Shown here in pieces: positions 33,734-44,133 of a stretch of 64,000 nt of DNA (positions are counted from its first letter, which is position 1; each line of letters begins with the position of its first letter). The notes beneath the pieces are model-generated. The model ran no database searches and was not told the DNA's origin. It saw only the letters and a program-made list of their open reading frames with translations. The translations under genes and the position numbers were made by a program. The stretch comes from Sporosarcina ureae (GTDB taxonomy: Bacteria; Bacillota; Bacilli; Bacillales_A; Planococcaceae), in NCBI RefSeq assembly GCF_002109325.1, contig NZ_CP015348.1:337501-401500 (forward strand), in the 5' to 3' direction.

Positions 33734-35932
33734 TTAGTTCATCACGCGTTCTACGGAATACACATCTTTAATTTGTTTGATTTTATCGACGGTACGCTGT
33801 AGATGAGTGATGTTCTGGATTTTGATCGACATATGGATATGCGCGATATCGTCTTTATCTGCTTTACCGCTAACCGCGATAATCGGCGTATTCATATCGG
33901 CCACGACCATCATCACTTCATTCAGCAAGCCTTGTCGGTCAAACGCTGAAATTTCAATATCAACTTGGAATTCTTTTTTAACCTTCTCATCCTGAACCGC
34001 CCAGTCTACGTCGATAATTCGCTCTTGCTGTCCTTGTTCGGATAAAACGTTCGGACAATCGGTACGGTGAACAGAAACCCCGCGTCCACGTGTAATGAAG
34101 CCTACAATTTCATCGCCTGGAACAGGATTACAACACTTCGAAATACGAATCAACATATTATCAATGTCCTTGACGATTACGCCTGATTCGGTTTGTTTCT
34201 CAGGCTTCGGCGTATGAATATCCGAAACGATTTTGTCAATCGTTTCTTGCTTCACGCGTTCCTTGCGCATTCGCTCAGCTAGTCGATTGACAACTTGTTG
34301 TGCGGTAATGCCGCCTGATCCGACTGCTGCGTAGAGATCTTCTTCAGAAGTGAAACTGAATTTATCAATCGTGCGCTGCATATTTTCTTTACTCAACGCT
34401 TCTTTGACGTCATACTCTTCAGCTTTCAATTCCTTCTGGATCATTTCGCTACCCTTGTCGATGTTCTCGTCGCGTAATTGCTTTTTAAAGTACTGGCGAA
34501 TTTTATTTTTCGCTTGAGAAGTATGGGCCAGTTTCAGCCAATCACGACTTGGGCCAAATGATTGTTTCGATGTCAAAATTTCCACAATGTCGCCAGTCGA
34601 CAACGCCGAATCCAAAGGAACAATTTTACCATTGACTTTTGCACCCGTCGTCCGGTTACCGACTTCGGAGTGCACACGATAAGCAAAATCGATTGGCACC
34701 GATCCTTGCGGCAATTCGACAACATCCCCGTCTGGTGTAAATACATAGACCATGTCCGAGAATAAATCGAACTTCAATGATTCCATAAATTCCTGCGCAT
34801 TGGAAGATTCATTTTGAATTTCAAGAATCTCACGGAACCATGTAAATTTCGAATCAATATCACTATCCAGTTTTGCCACTGGTTTACCTTCTTTATACGC
34901 CCAATGTGCCGCTACACCAAATTCAGAAATTCTGTGCATCTCTTCTGTACGAATTTGCACTTCGAGAGGATCTCCTGCAGGCCCCACGACCGTCGTATGA
35001 ATTGACTGGTACAAATTTTGTTTCGGCATCGCGATATAGTCCTTGAATCGTCCAGGCATCGGCTTCCATAGCGTATGGATAATCCCGAGCGCCGCGTAGC
35101 AATCCTTGATACTTTTCACCACAATACGGACTGCTAATAAATCATAAATTTCATTGAATTCTTTTTTCTGAATGACCATTTTTTGATATATGGAATACAA
35201 ATGCTTCGGTCTGCCATGCATTTCTGCCGCAATACCCATTTCGTCCAGTTCGACACGCATCTGGTTCATGACGTCTGTCAAATATTGTTCACGTTCTGTC
35301 CGCTTTTGCTTCATCAAATTCACGATGCGATAATACTGTTGCGGATTGGAATAGCGTAATGCAATATCTTCGAGCTCCCACTTAATCGTGGAAATTCCAA
35401 GACGATGAGCTAGTGGAGAGAAAATTTCCAGTGTTTCTTCGGAGACACGACGTTGTTTAGCAGCAGGAACATGCTTCAATGTCCGCATATTATGTAAGCG
35501 GTCCGCCAATTTAATTAGAATGACACGGATATCTTGTGCCATCGCGATAAACATTTTGCGGTGGTTTTCCGCTTGTTTTTCTTCATTGGATCTGAATTTT
35601 AATTTATCGAGCTTCGTTACGCCATCCACGAGCATCGCGACTTCATCACCAAATTCGCGGATGATATCTTCACGGCTGATCTCCGTATCCTCTACCACGT
35701 CGTGCAAGAAGCCTGCCGCAACAGTTTCTGGATCCATTTGAAGTTCAGCCAAAATGCCTGCCACTTGAATCGGATGGTTGATATACGGCTCACCTGAAGT
35801 TCTAAACTGTCCTTCGTGAGACTTTTTCGCCATGACATACGCGCGCTTAATGAATTCGACGTGCTCTTCATTCATGTATTTGGCGACCAAGTCGTATACG
35901 TCTTGTTCTGTCAGGTCTTGATTTTTCGCCAT
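33734..35932 (-). CDS. relA: bifunctional (p)ppGpp synthetase/hydrolase
   Basis: Stringent-response enzyme, 732 aa. Hydrolase HD domain with H53, H77-D78 (LHDVVEDT) and ADRLHNMRTL; synthetase domain (about 240-350) with FKDYIAMPKQNLYQSIHTTV and the EVQIRTEEMH stretch; TGS domain (about 390-450, VYVFTPDGDVVELPQGSVPIDFAY); zinc-finger/CC region with KCCNPVPGDEI; C-terminal ACT domain. Both active sites look intact, so it should make and degrade (p)ppGpp. ATG 35932 follows AAAGGGG. It has its own promoter and is followed by dtd. Confidence 0.97.
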   Translation of the reverse strand: MAKNQDLTEQDVYDLVAKYMNEEHVEFIKRAYVMAKKSHEGQFRTSGEPYINHPIQVAGILAELQMDPETVAAGFLHDVVEDTEISREDIIREFGDEVAMLVDGVTKLDKLKFRSNEEKQAENHRKMFIAMAQDIRVILIKLADRLHNMRTLKHVPAAKQRRVSEETLEIFSPLAHRLGISTIKWELEDIALRYSNPQQYYRIVNLMKQKRTEREQYLTDVMNQMRVELDEMGIAAEMHGRPKHLYSIYQKMVIQKKEFNEIYDLLAVRIVVKSIKDCYAALGIIHTLWKPMPGRFKDYIAMPKQNLYQSIHTTVVGPAGDPLEVQIRTEEMHRISEFGVAAHWAYKEGKPVAKLDSDIDSKFTWFREILEIQNESSNAQEFMESLKFDLFSDMVYVFTPDGDVVELPQGSVPIDFAYRVHSEVGNRTTGAKVNGKIVPLDSALSTGDIVEILTSKQSFGPSRDWLKLAHTSQAKNKIRQYFKKQLRDENIDKGSEMIQKELKAEEYDVKEALSKENMQRTIDKFSFTSEEDLYAAVGSGGITAQQVVNRLAERMRKERVKQETIDKIVSDIHTPKPEKQTESGVIVKDIDNMLIRISKCCNPVPGDEIVGFITRGRGVSVHRTDCPNVLSEQGQQERIIDVDWAVQDEKVKKEFQVDIEISAFDRQGLLNEVMMVVADMNTPIIAVSGKADKDDIAHIHMSIKIQNITHLQRTVDKIKQIKDVYSVERVMN

Positions 35933-35992
35933 TATGTTACCCCTTTCAACCTATTCCGTAAATATTTAGATAATTTTTTTAGTAGTATATGT

Positions 35993-36022
35993 ATAATATC
36001 ATTTATCATTAAAGCGAATCAA
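35993..36022 (-). promoter_or_regulatory. relA promoter
   Basis: Minus strand TTGATT (36017-36022), 18-base spacer, TGATATTAT extended -10 (35993-35998). Confidence 0.65.
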
Positions 36023-36039
36023 ACTCAGTGCCCATATAA

Positions 36040-36071
36040 CAAGAATCCTCCGCGTTTAGCGAAGGATTCGT
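36040..36071 (-). terminator. apt terminator
   Basis: GAATCCT at both ends in inverted order with an inner CGC/GCG, directly after the apt stop. T run is weak. Confidence 0.6.
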
Positions 36072-36077
36072 TAGGAA

Positions 36078-36590
36078 TTAATACGTAATAAGCGCCTTGA
36101 TGTTTTCATTCGTCAACTTTTTGCGACCTTCCAAGTACGTCAGTTCGATCAAGAATGCACAGCCAGCCACTACGCCGCCTAGTTTCTCGATTAATTCGAC
36201 CGTTGCACCCACTGTACCGCCAGTTGCAAGCAAATCATCGACAACGAGTACACGCTGTCCAGGCTTGATCGCATCTTTGTGGATCGTTAGTTCATCTTGT
36301 CCATATTCCAGATCATAGAAGACCGAAATAGTTTCGCGAGGTAATTTCCCCGGCTTACGAACCGGCGCAAAACCGATTTGAAGGGCATAGGCCACAGGAC
36401 ATCCGATGATGAAACCGCGTGCTTCCGGCCCCACGATAATATCTACGTCCAATCCTTTCGCATACTCGACAATTTGGTCTGTCGCATATTTATATGCTTC
36501 TCCGTTATCCATGATCGTCGTGATGTCCTTAAAGCTGACACCCGGTTTCGGATAATCGTCTACAGTCGTTACAAACTTTTTTAAGTCCAC
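36078..36590 (-). CDS. apt: adenine phosphoribosyltransferase
   Basis: Converts adenine and PRPP to AMP. 170 aa, the standard length. The PRPP loop is [13 protein letters not shown] (about residues 119-131) and the N-terminal [12 protein letters not shown] and GPEARGF motifs are intact. ATG 36590 lies inside the end of recJ (10-base overlap), so translation is coupled to it. Confidence 0.97.
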   Translation of the reverse strand: MDLKKFVTTVDDYPKPGVSFKDITTIMDNGEAYKYATDQIVEYAKGLDVDIIVGPEARGFIIGCPVAYALQIGFAPVRKPGKLPRETISVFYDLEYGQDELTIHKDAIKPGQRVLVVDDLLATGGTVGATVELIEKLGGVVAGCAFLIELTYLEGRKKLTNENIKALITY

Positions 36591-38935
36591 AGTTTTTCCT
36601 CCTCAACAGCGTCTGTCTCACGTAAAGAATCGAATACTTTCTTTAAGTCCTGATACGGAGCATAAAGCAATAACTCTTCTAGTTTAATTTGCTGTTGGCG
36701 TTTTTTATAGGATGGTGCTTCTGCCAAATCACGTTTGCCGGCAGATTCTAGCATCGTCACCTTACCATTCTCTAGTGTAACAAATTCTAGTTCATAAAAC
36801 ACTTTTGTCATGAACTTAATTACGTCTTTTTTCCAACCTTTATGTTTTGAAAGCATTTCGATTTGATTGTACATATCAAATGTCTCCCGCTTTTTCAAAA
36901 AGCTGTAATACCAACCAAATTGTTGGCGGTCGGGCATCTTTTCGAAGTACATCGAATCATGCACATGTAGATGTAGATAGACACGGTCAGCAAGCGTCTT
37001 TTCCATCACTAGCTTCAACTGTTCTTTCGCCTGTGGCATATCGAGCAAAACAATCGCGGAAGACGGATACACTTCATCGCGTCCGATCAAAGCAATCGGA
37101 ACTTCTTTAAAGAATGGTGCGAAATGCTGAATGGCTTCTTCACTGAACGCAATGAATTGCGCTTTATCTGGAATCATCGGCAACCATCTAGCCGGTTCAC
37201 GAATTCCACGATAATCAAACAACTGCCATTCGTCACATTTTACGTCACCAACAAGCAACTGCGCTTTCTTATTGCCGTTCCATTCATTGATCTGCAAATC
37301 ACCCGTCAAACTCAACTTACTCTGTGGTGCCATTTCATCTGCCAATGCACCCGCTCCGAAATAAATCGCGTCCAGTCGCTCACCGTGATCACCCATTTCC
37401 AGTTTTAGATGATCTTTCGCTGTACCGATTTTGCGGACAGATATCGTATCTAGATCTTCAAGCAAGAAAACAGGCTTCGGGAACCCCATACCAAATGGTC
37501 GGATTTTCTCAAGTGCTTCGATGGACGCAATATCAATTTCATTCATCGACAGCGGTACATCGATCGATAAAATAGGCTGAAGGTCTTCTTCCGTCAACAC
37601 ATCTCTCGCCTGTTCATTCAAATTCGAACGCAATAATTCGACATCTTCTATTTTCAATGACATTCCAGCCGCCATCGCATGCCCACCGAAATGTGGCAGA
37701 ATCGATGCATTCTTCGACAATTCCTTATACAAATCAAAGCCTTCGATACTGCGGGCAGAACCTTTTGCGATCCCTGTCTCATGGTCAAGAGACAAAATGA
37801 TGGAAGGACGGTAGTGTTTCTCCGTCAACCTCGACGACACGATACCGACAACACCTGGATTCCAACCTTCACCTTCGACGACTAAAACGTGAGGAATTTG
37901 ATCGCCATAGCGAATTTCCACTTGTTCTTCCGCCTCTTTTGCGATCTCTTTCACCAATTGTTGCCTTTCTTTATTCAAATCATTCAATGACTCCGCAATT
38001 CCGAGCGCTTGTTGATCATTGTCAGACTTCAATAACTCCACAGCGACGTCCGCATCACCGAGTCGCCCAGGTGCATTTAAGCGTGGACCTATCGTAAAGC
38101 CAATCGTTTCTTCCGATAATGCATTCTGGTCATGTCCGCTCACTTGCATCAATGCTTTAATTCCCGAACGCTGCGTGCGACGCAACCTGCGAATTCCTTC
38201 CTTCACCATATACCGGTTCTCATCTTCTAGCGGAACCAAATCTGCAATGGTGCCGATTGCGACAAATTCTAACAAGTCGAGAGGTGGCTCTCCAAGTAGC
38301 GCAGAAGCGAGTTTGAACGCTACACCTACCCCCGCAAGTTCTCCGAATGGATAATTGCCTTCCGGATGACGAGGATGAATGACTGCGTCCGCATCAGGCA
38401 ATACTTCGCCCATTTCGTGGTGATCCGTTACGATGATCGTCATCCCAAGCGACTTCGCGAATGCGATTTGCTCGACGCCTGAAATTCCGTTATCAACGGT
38501 AATGAGGACTTCGGTTCCGTCTATATGTAGTTGTTCAAAGTAGTCGCTATTCGGTCCATAACCATGTTCAAATCGGTTCGGAATGGCAAAGTTCACTTTA
38601 GCACCGAGACGTTCAAGTGCTGTCGTTAACACGGTTACGCTTGTTACGCCGTCCGCATCATAATCTCCAAATATTGTAATTTTTTTCTGTGTGTCGATGG
38701 CTTGTTTAATACGGTCAACAGCTTTTTGCATGTCATGGAATAAAAACGGGTCGTGTAGGTTGGTTTCGTCCATGTACAAGTACGCGTTTGCTTGTTCGCT
38801 TGTCGTGATACCGCGCGAGACAAGTATTTTGGTCAGCATCGTGGATAGCTTCAAGTCTTTCGCGAGCTGGTTGACAAGTTCTTCATCAGGCCGATCGATT
38901 TTCCATCTTTTTTTGGATTGTATCAATGCGTTCAC
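36581..38935 (-). CDS. recJ: single-stranded-DNA-specific exonuclease RecJ
   Basis: 5'-3' single-strand exonuclease for recombination and repair. 784 aa, with the DHH catalytic core: [12 protein letters not shown] (about 81-92), [17 protein letters not shown] and HPRHP, then DHHA1 with [12 protein letters not shown] and an OB fold. A C-terminal RecJ_C extension of about 220 residues is typical of Bacillaceae-type RecJ. ATG 38935 has GGAAG at a normal distance. It overlaps apt. Confidence 0.96.
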   Translation of the reverse strand: MNALIQSKKRWKIDRPDEELVNQLAKDLKLSTMLTKILVSRGITTSEQANAYLYMDETNLHDPFLFHDMQKAVDRIKQAIDTQKKITIFGDYDADGVTSVTVLTTALERLGAKVNFAIPNRFEHGYGPNSDYFEQLHIDGTEVLITVDNGISGVEQIAFAKSLGMTIIVTDHHEMGEVLPDADAVIHPRHPEGNYPFGELAGVGVAFKLASALLGEPPLDLLEFVAIGTIADLVPLEDENRYMVKEGIRRLRRTQRSGIKALMQVSGHDQNALSEETIGFTIGPRLNAPGRLGDADVAVELLKSDNDQQALGIAESLNDLNKERQQLVKEIAKEAEEQVEIRYGDQIPHVLVVEGEGWNPGVVGIVSSRLTEKHYRPSIILSLDHETGIAKGSARSIEGFDLYKELSKNASILPHFGGHAMAAGMSLKIEDVELLRSNLNEQARDVLTEEDLQPILSIDVPLSMNEIDIASIEALEKIRPFGMGFPKPVFLLEDLDTISVRKIGTAKDHLKLEMGDHGERLDAIYFGAGALADEMAPQSKLSLTGDLQINEWNGNKKAQLLVGDVKCDEWQLFDYRGIREPARWLPMIPDKAQFIAFSEEAIQHFAPFFKEVPIALIGRDEVYPSSAIVLLDMPQAKEQLKLVMEKTLADRVYLHLHVHDSMYFEKMPDRQQFGWYYSFLKKRETFDMYNQIEMLSKHKGWKKDVIKFMTKVFYELEFVTLENGKVTMLESAGKRDLAEAPSYKKRQQQIKLEELLLYAPYQDLKKVFDSLRETDAVEEEKLWT

Positions 38936-39044
38936 TTCCTCTGTTCTTATTATAGCTAATGTAGGTGGAGACTGAAAGGAAACGATATGAGGAGATTGGG
39001 AATCGGATGGCTCCGATGATCAGCGTTCCAGGCACAGGCTGATT

Positions 39045-39158
39045 CCAACGAAGGTGCTGCCAGTGGTAGGCGTAGCGAGGAGACTAAGTCAGGCGCCCTC
39101 GCTGTCTCAATCTCCTCACGAAAGCCTTCCACCAGCACCGAAGTGGGGTCAATGACCG
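39045..39158. repeat. dispersed intergenic repeat, family B, copy 2
   Basis: Same ordered blocks as 21926-22042 (CCAACGAAGG, GTAGGCGTAGCGAGGAGAC, CAGGCGCCCTCGC, CTCACG, TCAATGACCG). It occupies the gap between recJ and lapA. Confidence 0.65.
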
Positions 39159-39296
39159 CCCCACTCAAATCGTCAGCAGAACCACTACCACCATTCAATC
39201 CCCAATCGAAAAATCACTTGCAAGAACAACTACCAATGTCGCTTATTACGCAACCATCAAAAAACTCAACTCTACCCTCACTCACCTATCAAAAAA

Positions 39297-39329
39297 CCAC
39301 AACAAGTCGCAAAGCACGACCTGTTGTGG
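39297..39329 (-). terminator. terminator of LapA-type gene
   Basis: CCACAACA / TGTTGTGG with inner GTCG/CGAC, and TTTTTT on the minus strand. Confidence 0.88.
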
Positions 39330-39339
39330 CAACACGAAC

Positions 39340-39699
39340 TCAATATAACTCTTTCGGTGGAATAATCTCCGCCTGAACCAACGGCGGCTCCATCAACGTA
39401 TCGATACGCTCCTCCATCTCCTGCATCTGCCTACGCTGCGCAGTCAACTCTTCCTCCTTCAAATGCAACTGCTTCTCTAACTCCTTCACACGGCGACTAT
39501 TTCGGTATGACTTATAAATAGCAAAGAACCCACTAATAATCGCACCTAGCAAAGCCGAACCTAAAATAATTAACACAAGTGGGATCATCTCTGTACCAAA
39601 GAAATAATTCACCGGTACAGACTCCACATTAAACACCGCAAACACTGCGATCAACACAGCAAATAACAAACCGAATAACACTGTCCACTGAAATTTCAT
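39340..39699 (-). CDS. LapA family (DUF1049) membrane protein
   Basis: 119 aa with two membrane helices (about 5-23 and 42-62) separated by a short loop NVESVPVNYFFG, the DUF1049 signature, followed by a coiled coil (YRNSRRVKELEKQLHLKEEEL...MEERIDTL). LapA/YciS proteins help assemble LPS machinery in proteobacteria; in Firmicutes (YrvD neighbourhood) the role is unknown. ATG 39699 is 10 bases after GGAGG; two upstream ATG codons are too near or lack a site. It follows secDF but a terminator intervenes. Confidence 0.85.
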   Translation of the reverse strand: MKFQWTVLFGLLFAVLIAVFAVFNVESVPVNYFFGTEMIPLVLIILGSALLGAIISGFFAIYKSYRNSRRVKELEKQLHLKEEELTAQRRQMQEMEERIDTLMEPPLVQAEIIPPKELY

Positions 39700-39720
39700 A
39701 GGCTTCATTCCTCCATTCAA

Positions 39721-39756
39721 AAAAAGCAGGATATACCGAAGTATACCCTGCTTTTT
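39721..39756 (-). terminator. secDF terminator
   Basis: AAAAAGCAGG-TATAC / GTATA-CCTGCTTTTT, a bidirectional stem-loop. Confidence 0.88.
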
Positions 39757-39772
39757 ATATAGTTCAAACGTA

Positions 39773-42040
39773 TTACACAACAGGTTCGTCTGAGCCCCAT
39801 TGCTTTTTCTCTTTTTCTACTTTCATTCCGCCACTCTTTGCAATCTGCTTTCTCTTTAGATCGAACCAAAGTTGAGCAGAGATGAAGATGGAAGAATACG
39901 TACCTGCAATCAAACCGATCAATAATGCGATCGAGAACGGTCGGATCGATTCTGCACCAAGTGCCATCAATGCCACGACGACGAAAATAACTGTCAGAAC
40001 CGTGTTCACCGAACGTCCAAGTGTTTGTCGCAATGATTTATTGACGATGGATGCCAACTCGTCGTCGTTATTAATATGCTTCGAGCGCTGCAAGTTCTCA
40101 CGTATTCTGTCGAAGGTGACGATCGTATCGTTGATAGAGTAACCGATAATCGTCAGAACCGCCGCGATGAATGTAATGTCTACTTCCAATCGTAAGATAC
40201 TGAAGATCGCAATCATGAAGAACGCATCATGCAGTAAACCGATAATGGCCGCAAGACCCATACGCCATTCGAAACGGAACGCCACGTAGATGATGATACC
40301 GAGTGCTGCAATGGCTAATGCATAAATCGCATTGCGCACAAGCTCTTTACCTACTGTATCCGAAACCGTCGAAACATTTGGCTCTGCACCATAAAGTGCA
40401 GACATTTCTTTTTTAATTTTATTGACTTCTTCTTGTGAGAAGTTTTCTTTGTATCGAGCCACCGCAATATTTTTCTCATCGCCTGAAATGACGACGTCTG
40501 ACGTTGGGTGACCGATATCCTCAAGCTGTTTCGTTACTTTTGCTTCATCCAGCTGCTGTTCAGCCAGTACTTCAACACGTGTACCACCGGAGAAGTCGAT
40601 TCCGAGATTGAGCTTGAAGACCCCGAGCATGATCGCTCCGACTAACAACAAGACAATGGACAATGTATAAAAACGTTTTCTTGAATGAACGAAATCAAAA
40701 CGATCGAATTTCGTAGTCAAATCAAGTGTTTCATAGCCTTCATCCGCTGAGTGAACTTGTTTCTTGTTCAGTCCAAACCAACTGACTTTATTGTCGAGGT
40801 ATCCACTGTGAACGAGTAGACCAAGCAATAGACGTGATCCCCAAACTGCTGTTAAGAAACTGACCATAATACTGATAATCAACATTGTCGCGAAACCTTT
40901 AACAGAGCTTGTACCATAAATGAACAATACTACTGCCGCAAGGAGTGTCGTGACGTTCGCATCAAGAATTGCGGTGAACGAAGACTTCGCTCCGGCCGTA
41001 AAGGACGTTTTAACCGATTTTCCGACACGTAATTCTTCTTTGATCCGCTCATAGGTGATGATATTGGCATCGACTGCCATCCCGACCCCGAGCATCAATG
41101 CCGCGATACCTGGTAGTGTCAATACACCATTGATTAATGTAAACACTAGCAAAATCAAAAAGATATAAACAGAGAGTGTGACAACTGCGATAAGCCCTGG
41201 CAAACGGTAATAGAGTGCCATAAAGATAAAGATCAAGCTGACACCGACAATTCCAGCAAATATCGTTTTATCAAGTGCTTGCTCACCAAATTGTGCACCG
41301 ACAGAAGTCGAGTAAATTTCCTCTAAATCAACAGGCAATGCACCGGCGTTTAGAATACCCGCCAAGTTCTTTGTCTCTTCAATAGAGAAGTTCCCTGAGA
41401 TTTCGACATTTGAAGAATTGATCGTTTTAGACACATAAGGAGCCGAGATAAAAGCAGGTTCTGGTTTCATGGCTTCTTCTTTAAAGGAGCTTTCGCCTTC
41501 AATGAAGTCTAACCAGATGACCAACATATTGTCTGGCTTCATTTGTACAATTTGAGATGTAACTTCTCCAAACTTATTTGGATCTTTCATTTCCAATGTA
41601 ACAACAGGATTGTTGTTCTCATCGAAATTGGCTTTTGCTTTACCTTCTTTCAAATCATTTCCATCTAGCATCAATTCATCATTCGCATTACGGAACGACA
41701 GATTAGCTTGAGTGGATAATAATTCGCGGGCAGATTCCTGATCTTCTACCCCAGCAAGCTGAACGCGGATCCGGTTGTTCGATTCGATTTGAATACTTGG
41801 CTCACTTACACCTAGTACGTCAATACGATTCGTCAAAGCGCGAGCCGTATCGGCAACCGTCGACTCCGTAATCTTCTGTCCGTCTTTCAATGGCTTCACT
41901 TGGTACAGAACCTCGAAACCACCTTGCAAGTCAAGACCTAGCTTGACATCTTTTAAAATCGGACTCGTCGTGGAAAATACCGTTGATGCCAAAATAACGA
42001 TAAGCAGCAAAAACGCGACGATCCTTCCTCTGTTTTTCAT
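39773..42040 (-). CDS. secDF: protein translocase SecDF (fused)
   Basis: Proton-driven accessory component that helps pull exported proteins through SecYEG. A natural SecD-SecF fusion of 755 aa, as in Bacillus. SecD half: first helix, then GLDLQGGFEVLY (D1 motif, about 35-46), a periplasmic-equivalent P1 domain and five helices with GMAVDANIITYERIKEEL. SecF half from about 450: GIDFSGGTRVEVL, and SINDTIVTFDRIRENL (D6). ATG 42040 follows GGGGGAAAAGGAAAT. The yajC gene, its usual partner, lies 3 kb away. Confidence 0.97.
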   Translation of the reverse strand: MKNRGRIVAFLLLIVILASTVFSTTSPILKDVKLGLDLQGGFEVLYQVKPLKDGQKITESTVADTARALTNRIDVLGVSEPSIQIESNNRIRVQLAGVEDQESARELLSTQANLSFRNANDELMLDGNDLKEGKAKANFDENNNPVVTLEMKDPNKFGEVTSQIVQMKPDNMLVIWLDFIEGESSFKEEAMKPEPAFISAPYVSKTINSSNVEISGNFSIEETKNLAGILNAGALPVDLEEIYSTSVGAQFGEQALDKTIFAGIVGVSLIFIFMALYYRLPGLIAVVTLSVYIFLILLVFTLINGVLTLPGIAALMLGVGMAVDANIITYERIKEELRVGKSVKTSFTAGAKSSFTAILDANVTTLLAAVVLFIYGTSSVKGFATMLIISIMVSFLTAVWGSRLLLGLLVHSGYLDNKVSWFGLNKKQVHSADEGYETLDLTTKFDRFDFVHSRKRFYTLSIVLLLVGAIMLGVFKLNLGIDFSGGTRVEVLAEQQLDEAKVTKQLEDIGHPTSDVVISGDEKNIAVARYKENFSQEEVNKIKKEMSALYGAEPNVSTVSDTVGKELVRNAIYALAIAALGIIIYVAFRFEWRMGLAAIIGLLHDAFFMIAIFSILRLEVDITFIAAVLTIIGYSINDTIVTFDRIRENLQRSKHINNDDELASIVNKSLRQTLGRSVNTVLTVIFVVVALMALGAESIRPFSIALLIGLIAGTYSSIFISAQLWFDLKRKQIAKSGGMKVEKEKKQWGSDEPVV

Positions 42041-42171
42041 ATTTCCTTTTCCCCCTCATATACTAGAGCGGCATAGCACCTGTTATGTACTTTCGATCTC
42101 TCATTGTACAACATACCAATTATGAAACAGTCGGTTGTCTGTGTCAAATACTTCATGACTAGAATTGCAAA

Positions 42172-42483
42172 TCAATCAGTTTTTTTGGGCGAAAATAACA
42201 CAGACCATTCCTCTTCGCTCAATTCCAAGACGTCTTCGCTATTGCGTTGAGCCTCTGTTTGTGTATGGGTCATGAACTGTGCCGCGGTAATTGCCAGGAC
42301 ATCTGAAATCATTTCATGGGAACGCATAGTGGAAATATCTTTTTTTCGCCACTTCTTCGCTACCAAATATCCTAATAAATCTTCTTCCGTAATCTCCGAG
42401 TAGCCGTAAAACATCAATTCTTTTTTTTTACTTTCTAGTGCAGGGAGCAACTGTCTGTATAAGTCTGTCAGCTGTTGATCCAA
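42172..42483 (-). CDS. comN: ComN-type post-transcriptional regulator
   Basis: 103-aa soluble protein of the ComN (YrzD) family, between spoVB and secDF as in B. subtilis, where it promotes comE mRNA accumulation at division sites with DivIVA. Visible: helical N terminus LTDLYRQLLPALESKKKELMFYGYSEITEEDLLGYL and WRKKDISTMRSHEMISDVL. The start is TTG 42483 after a G-rich ribosome site (GAGGGGGGGAAG). Divergent from spoVB. Confidence 0.88.
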   Translation of the reverse strand: MDQQLTDLYRQLLPALESKKKELMFYGYSEITEEDLLGYLVAKKWRKKDISTMRSHEMISDVLAITAAQFMTHTQTEAQRNSEDVLELSEEEWSVLFSPKKTD

Positions 42484-42615
42484 TGCCGCTTCCCCCCCTC
42501 GCGTTTTGTTCCGGAATAAACTTGATTATATCACATACACTTAACTATATTTGGGTTTTGCCCAAGCATTATGTAAGTAATTGAACGAGCGGCAAAACAG
42601 AAGGAGTGGTGCAGG

Positions 42616-44133
42616 GTGTCGTCATTCATACGTGGGACGATCTTTTTGATGGCGGCCGTGTTTTTATCGAAATTACTCGGCTTTGTCTATCGAATTCAAT
42701 TTATGCGAGTAGCAGGAGAAGAAACGGTTGGAATCTATATGACCGCATACCCGGCATTCATCTTTTTCCTCTCCTTAGTACAGCTTGGCGTACCAATTGC
42801 AATAGCTAAGGTGATAGCGGAACTAAAAGCGCAAGGCAGCACTGTACAATTACGACAAGTTATGAGAACTGCCACATTTATTACGATCTTATCTGGCGCA
42901 GTCTTCATTCCAGCATGTATTCTGTTTATCCCTTTTCTAGCCGAAACTTTACTCGGTAATAGCGCAACTTCCACTGCATTATACGTAGCCCTCGCCATCG
43001 TACCTATCGCTTCAATTGGTGGATTAATCAGAGGATATTTTCAAGGGGTTTCACGAATTGAGGAAACCGCATGGGCACAAGTCATCGAGCAAATCTTCCG
43101 TATTTTATTGATCACGTGGATGCTTCCGTACATTTTAGCTCCTGATGATCCGATGATGAACGCGGCATATGCGATGGCTGTGACACTCGTAGCTGAAGTC
43201 GTGTCGGTACTGTATCTTTTGTACAAATACCGCCAGCAACAAAAGAAGGAGCCAAAACCACAAAAAAAAGAACCGCGCTATCCGATGGAGCCCATCCTAG
43301 AGGTGGCACTTCCTTCGTCAGGCAGTCGTCTATTTGGAACTTTCACATGGTTTCTCGAGCCTATTATCTTTTTGCGCGCACTCTCCATGGCAGGCGTCGG
43401 AACGGTAGCTGCCACTTCATTGTACGGAGTCATTTCAGGGGTACTTATTCCGTTATTATTGTTTCCGGCATTCATTCCGTATGCATTATCCGTCGTACTT
43501 GTACCGGCCGTCAGCGGTGCAGCTGCTTCGAGTAACGTCAAAAAGTTGCAAGAAAGAATTCACTTGGCATTACGTTTATCCGCTTTGACAGGTGCATTTG
43601 CGGCTACTGTATTTTATATTCACGGCCAAGAACTCGCCGAGAAGCTATTTCATATTGTAGATGGCGGCAGCTATATGACGATGCTCGCGCCAATTTTTTT
43701 CTTTTATTATATTCAAAGTCCACTTTATTCAATTTTGCAGGCCACCGGTGACGCAAAAGCCGGTATGATGAACTCCGTCTATGGCGGGATCGCGAAGCTT
43801 GCGGTCATGTTCATTTTAGCATCGCAACCTGGTCTTCAAGAAACAGGTGCTGTACTAGCGATCGGATTCGGCGTACTCATCACGTCTTTCCTACATATCG
43901 CGACACTGCGTAAAAACAAATCGACCGCCACAGGATTCTCGATGTTCGCAATGACCTATATTGTATTTTTATTGACCGTCGTCATCCGTCCGATTTTCAT
44001 TCCGATCGGTTCGCAACATTTATTTGTTGAATGCGCCATTACGTCAGGTGTGCTGTTCGCTTTATTATTACTGACTAGACAAATCAAAGCGCAGGACTTT
44101 ATCATGCTACGGAATTTAGTTAAACGTTATTAA
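42616..44133 (+). CDS. spoVB: stage V sporulation protein B (MurJ-like flippase family)
   Basis: Polytopic membrane protein, 505 aa with about 14 hydrophobic segments, of the MOP exporter superfamily. SpoVB is needed for spore cortex synthesis, probably as a lipid-linked precursor flippase; this is family knowledge. Typical motifs: SKLLGFVYRIQFMRVAGEETVGIY at the N terminus and GYFQGVSRIEETAWAQVIEQI in the middle. The start is GTG 42616 after AAGGAGTGG. Its stop overlaps the convergent DUF421 gene by 4 bases. Confidence 0.92.
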   Translation: MSSFIRGTIFLMAAVFLSKLLGFVYRIQFMRVAGEETVGIYMTAYPAFIFFLSLVQLGVPIAIAKVIAELKAQGSTVQLRQVMRTATFITILSGAVFIPACILFIPFLAETLLGNSATSTALYVALAIVPIASIGGLIRGYFQGVSRIEETAWAQVIEQIFRILLITWMLPYILAPDDPMMNAAYAMAVTLVAEVVSVLYLLYKYRQQQKKEPKPQKKEPRYPMEPILEVALPSSGSRLFGTFTWFLEPIIFLRALSMAGVGTVAATSLYGVISGVLIPLLLFPAFIPYALSVVLVPAVSGAAASSNVKKLQERIHLALRLSALTGAFAATVFYIHGQELAEKLFHIVDGGSYMTMLAPIFFFYYIQSPLYSILQATGDAKAGMMNSVYGGIAKLAVMFILASQPGLQETGAVLAIGFGVLITSFLHIATLRKNKSTATGFSMFAMTYIVFLLTVVIRPIFIPIGSQHLFVECAITSGVLFALLLLTRQIKAQDFIMLRNLVKRY

